A stretch of DNA of 5,829 nucleotides from positions 1 to 5,829 of the forward strand of contig CAKMPP010000097.1 in NCBI GenBank assembly GCA_927911475.1. Reading direction: 5' to 3'. This DNA is from an uncultured Solobacterium sp. Its GTDB lineage: Bacteria; Bacillota_I; Bacilli_A; Erysipelotrichales; Erysipelotrichaceae. Below the pieces are notes generated by a model. It ran no database searches and had not been told where the DNA came from. It saw nothing but the letters and a program-made list of their open reading frames with translations. Position 1 is the stretch's first letter. Each line of letters starts with the position of its first letter. Shown here piece after piece: positions 5,803 to 5,829 of the stretch. The position numbers and the translations under genes were made by a program.

Positions 5803-5829
5803 ATGAGTAGATTAAGAAAGATGATAATT
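5803..5829 (+). CDS. Start of the next operon gene, cut by the window edge
   Basis: Nine codons are visible (MSRLRKMII), with a basic start that may lead into a membrane segment. It begins three bases after the peptidase stop and has a well-placed SD. In pCF10-like operons a VirB8-like (PrgL) gene follows the cell wall hydrolase, so a membrane-anchored transfer protein is a reasonable guess, but nine residues cannot identify it. Confidence 0.6.

Noticed and set aside
1..5829. CRISPR array, tRNA, rRNA, transposase or attachment site
   Set aside because: No regularly spaced repeats, cloverleaf-like sequence, rRNA-like sequence, transposase motif or paired end repeats were seen.

Overview
The window is one compact, all plus-strand run of genes that reads as the core of a Gram-positive (Bacillota-type) type IV secretion / conjugation operon, most likely part of an integrative conjugative element or conjugative plasmid. 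The host guess rests on AT-rich DNA, AGA/TTA-rich codon use, strong purine-rich Shine-Dalgarno (SD) sites (AGAGGAG, GGGAGGG twice), stop/start overlaps between genes, and a gene order like that of enterococcal pCF10 (PrgH-PrgI-PrgJ-PrgK). A low-GC gut Firmicute (Erysipelotrichia or Clostridia) is plausible, but the genus cannot be read from this sequence.

Layout: 24-365, a small secreted two-helix membrane protein in the VirB2/pilin position; 396-1929, a VirB6/TrbL-like polytopic channel protein that appears broken into three reading-frame pieces (396-560, 575-1675, 1681-1929) by two apparent 1-nt losses; 1922-2257, a VirB3/PrgI-like two-helix protein; 2247-4847, a full-length VirB4-family ATPase with clear Walker A and B motifs; 4831-5799, a membrane-anchored NlpC/P60-type cell wall peptidase in the VirB1/PrgK position; from 5803, the first nine codons of another gene that leaves the window. 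Neither a relaxase nor a coupling protein (VirD4) is present. No promoter, rho-independent terminator, tRNA, rRNA, CRISPR array, transposase or attachment site was seen. No gene-free stretch exceeds 300 bases.

Working together: the VirB4 ATPase would power assembly and transfer at the membrane, docked through the VirB3-like protein; the VirB6-like protein would form the membrane channel; the NlpC/P60 enzyme would open peptidoglycan locally; the small signal-peptide protein may be a pilin-like surface or channel subunit. The most notable result is the interrupted VirB6-like gene inside an otherwise intact operon: it is either a recent pseudogene, which would disable the element, or a sequence with homopolymer-type indel errors. 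Other points of interest are a very GC-rich perfect hairpin in the Gly-rich linker of that gene, a 13-nt repeat exactly at the first frame break, and a likely GTG start for the peptidase.
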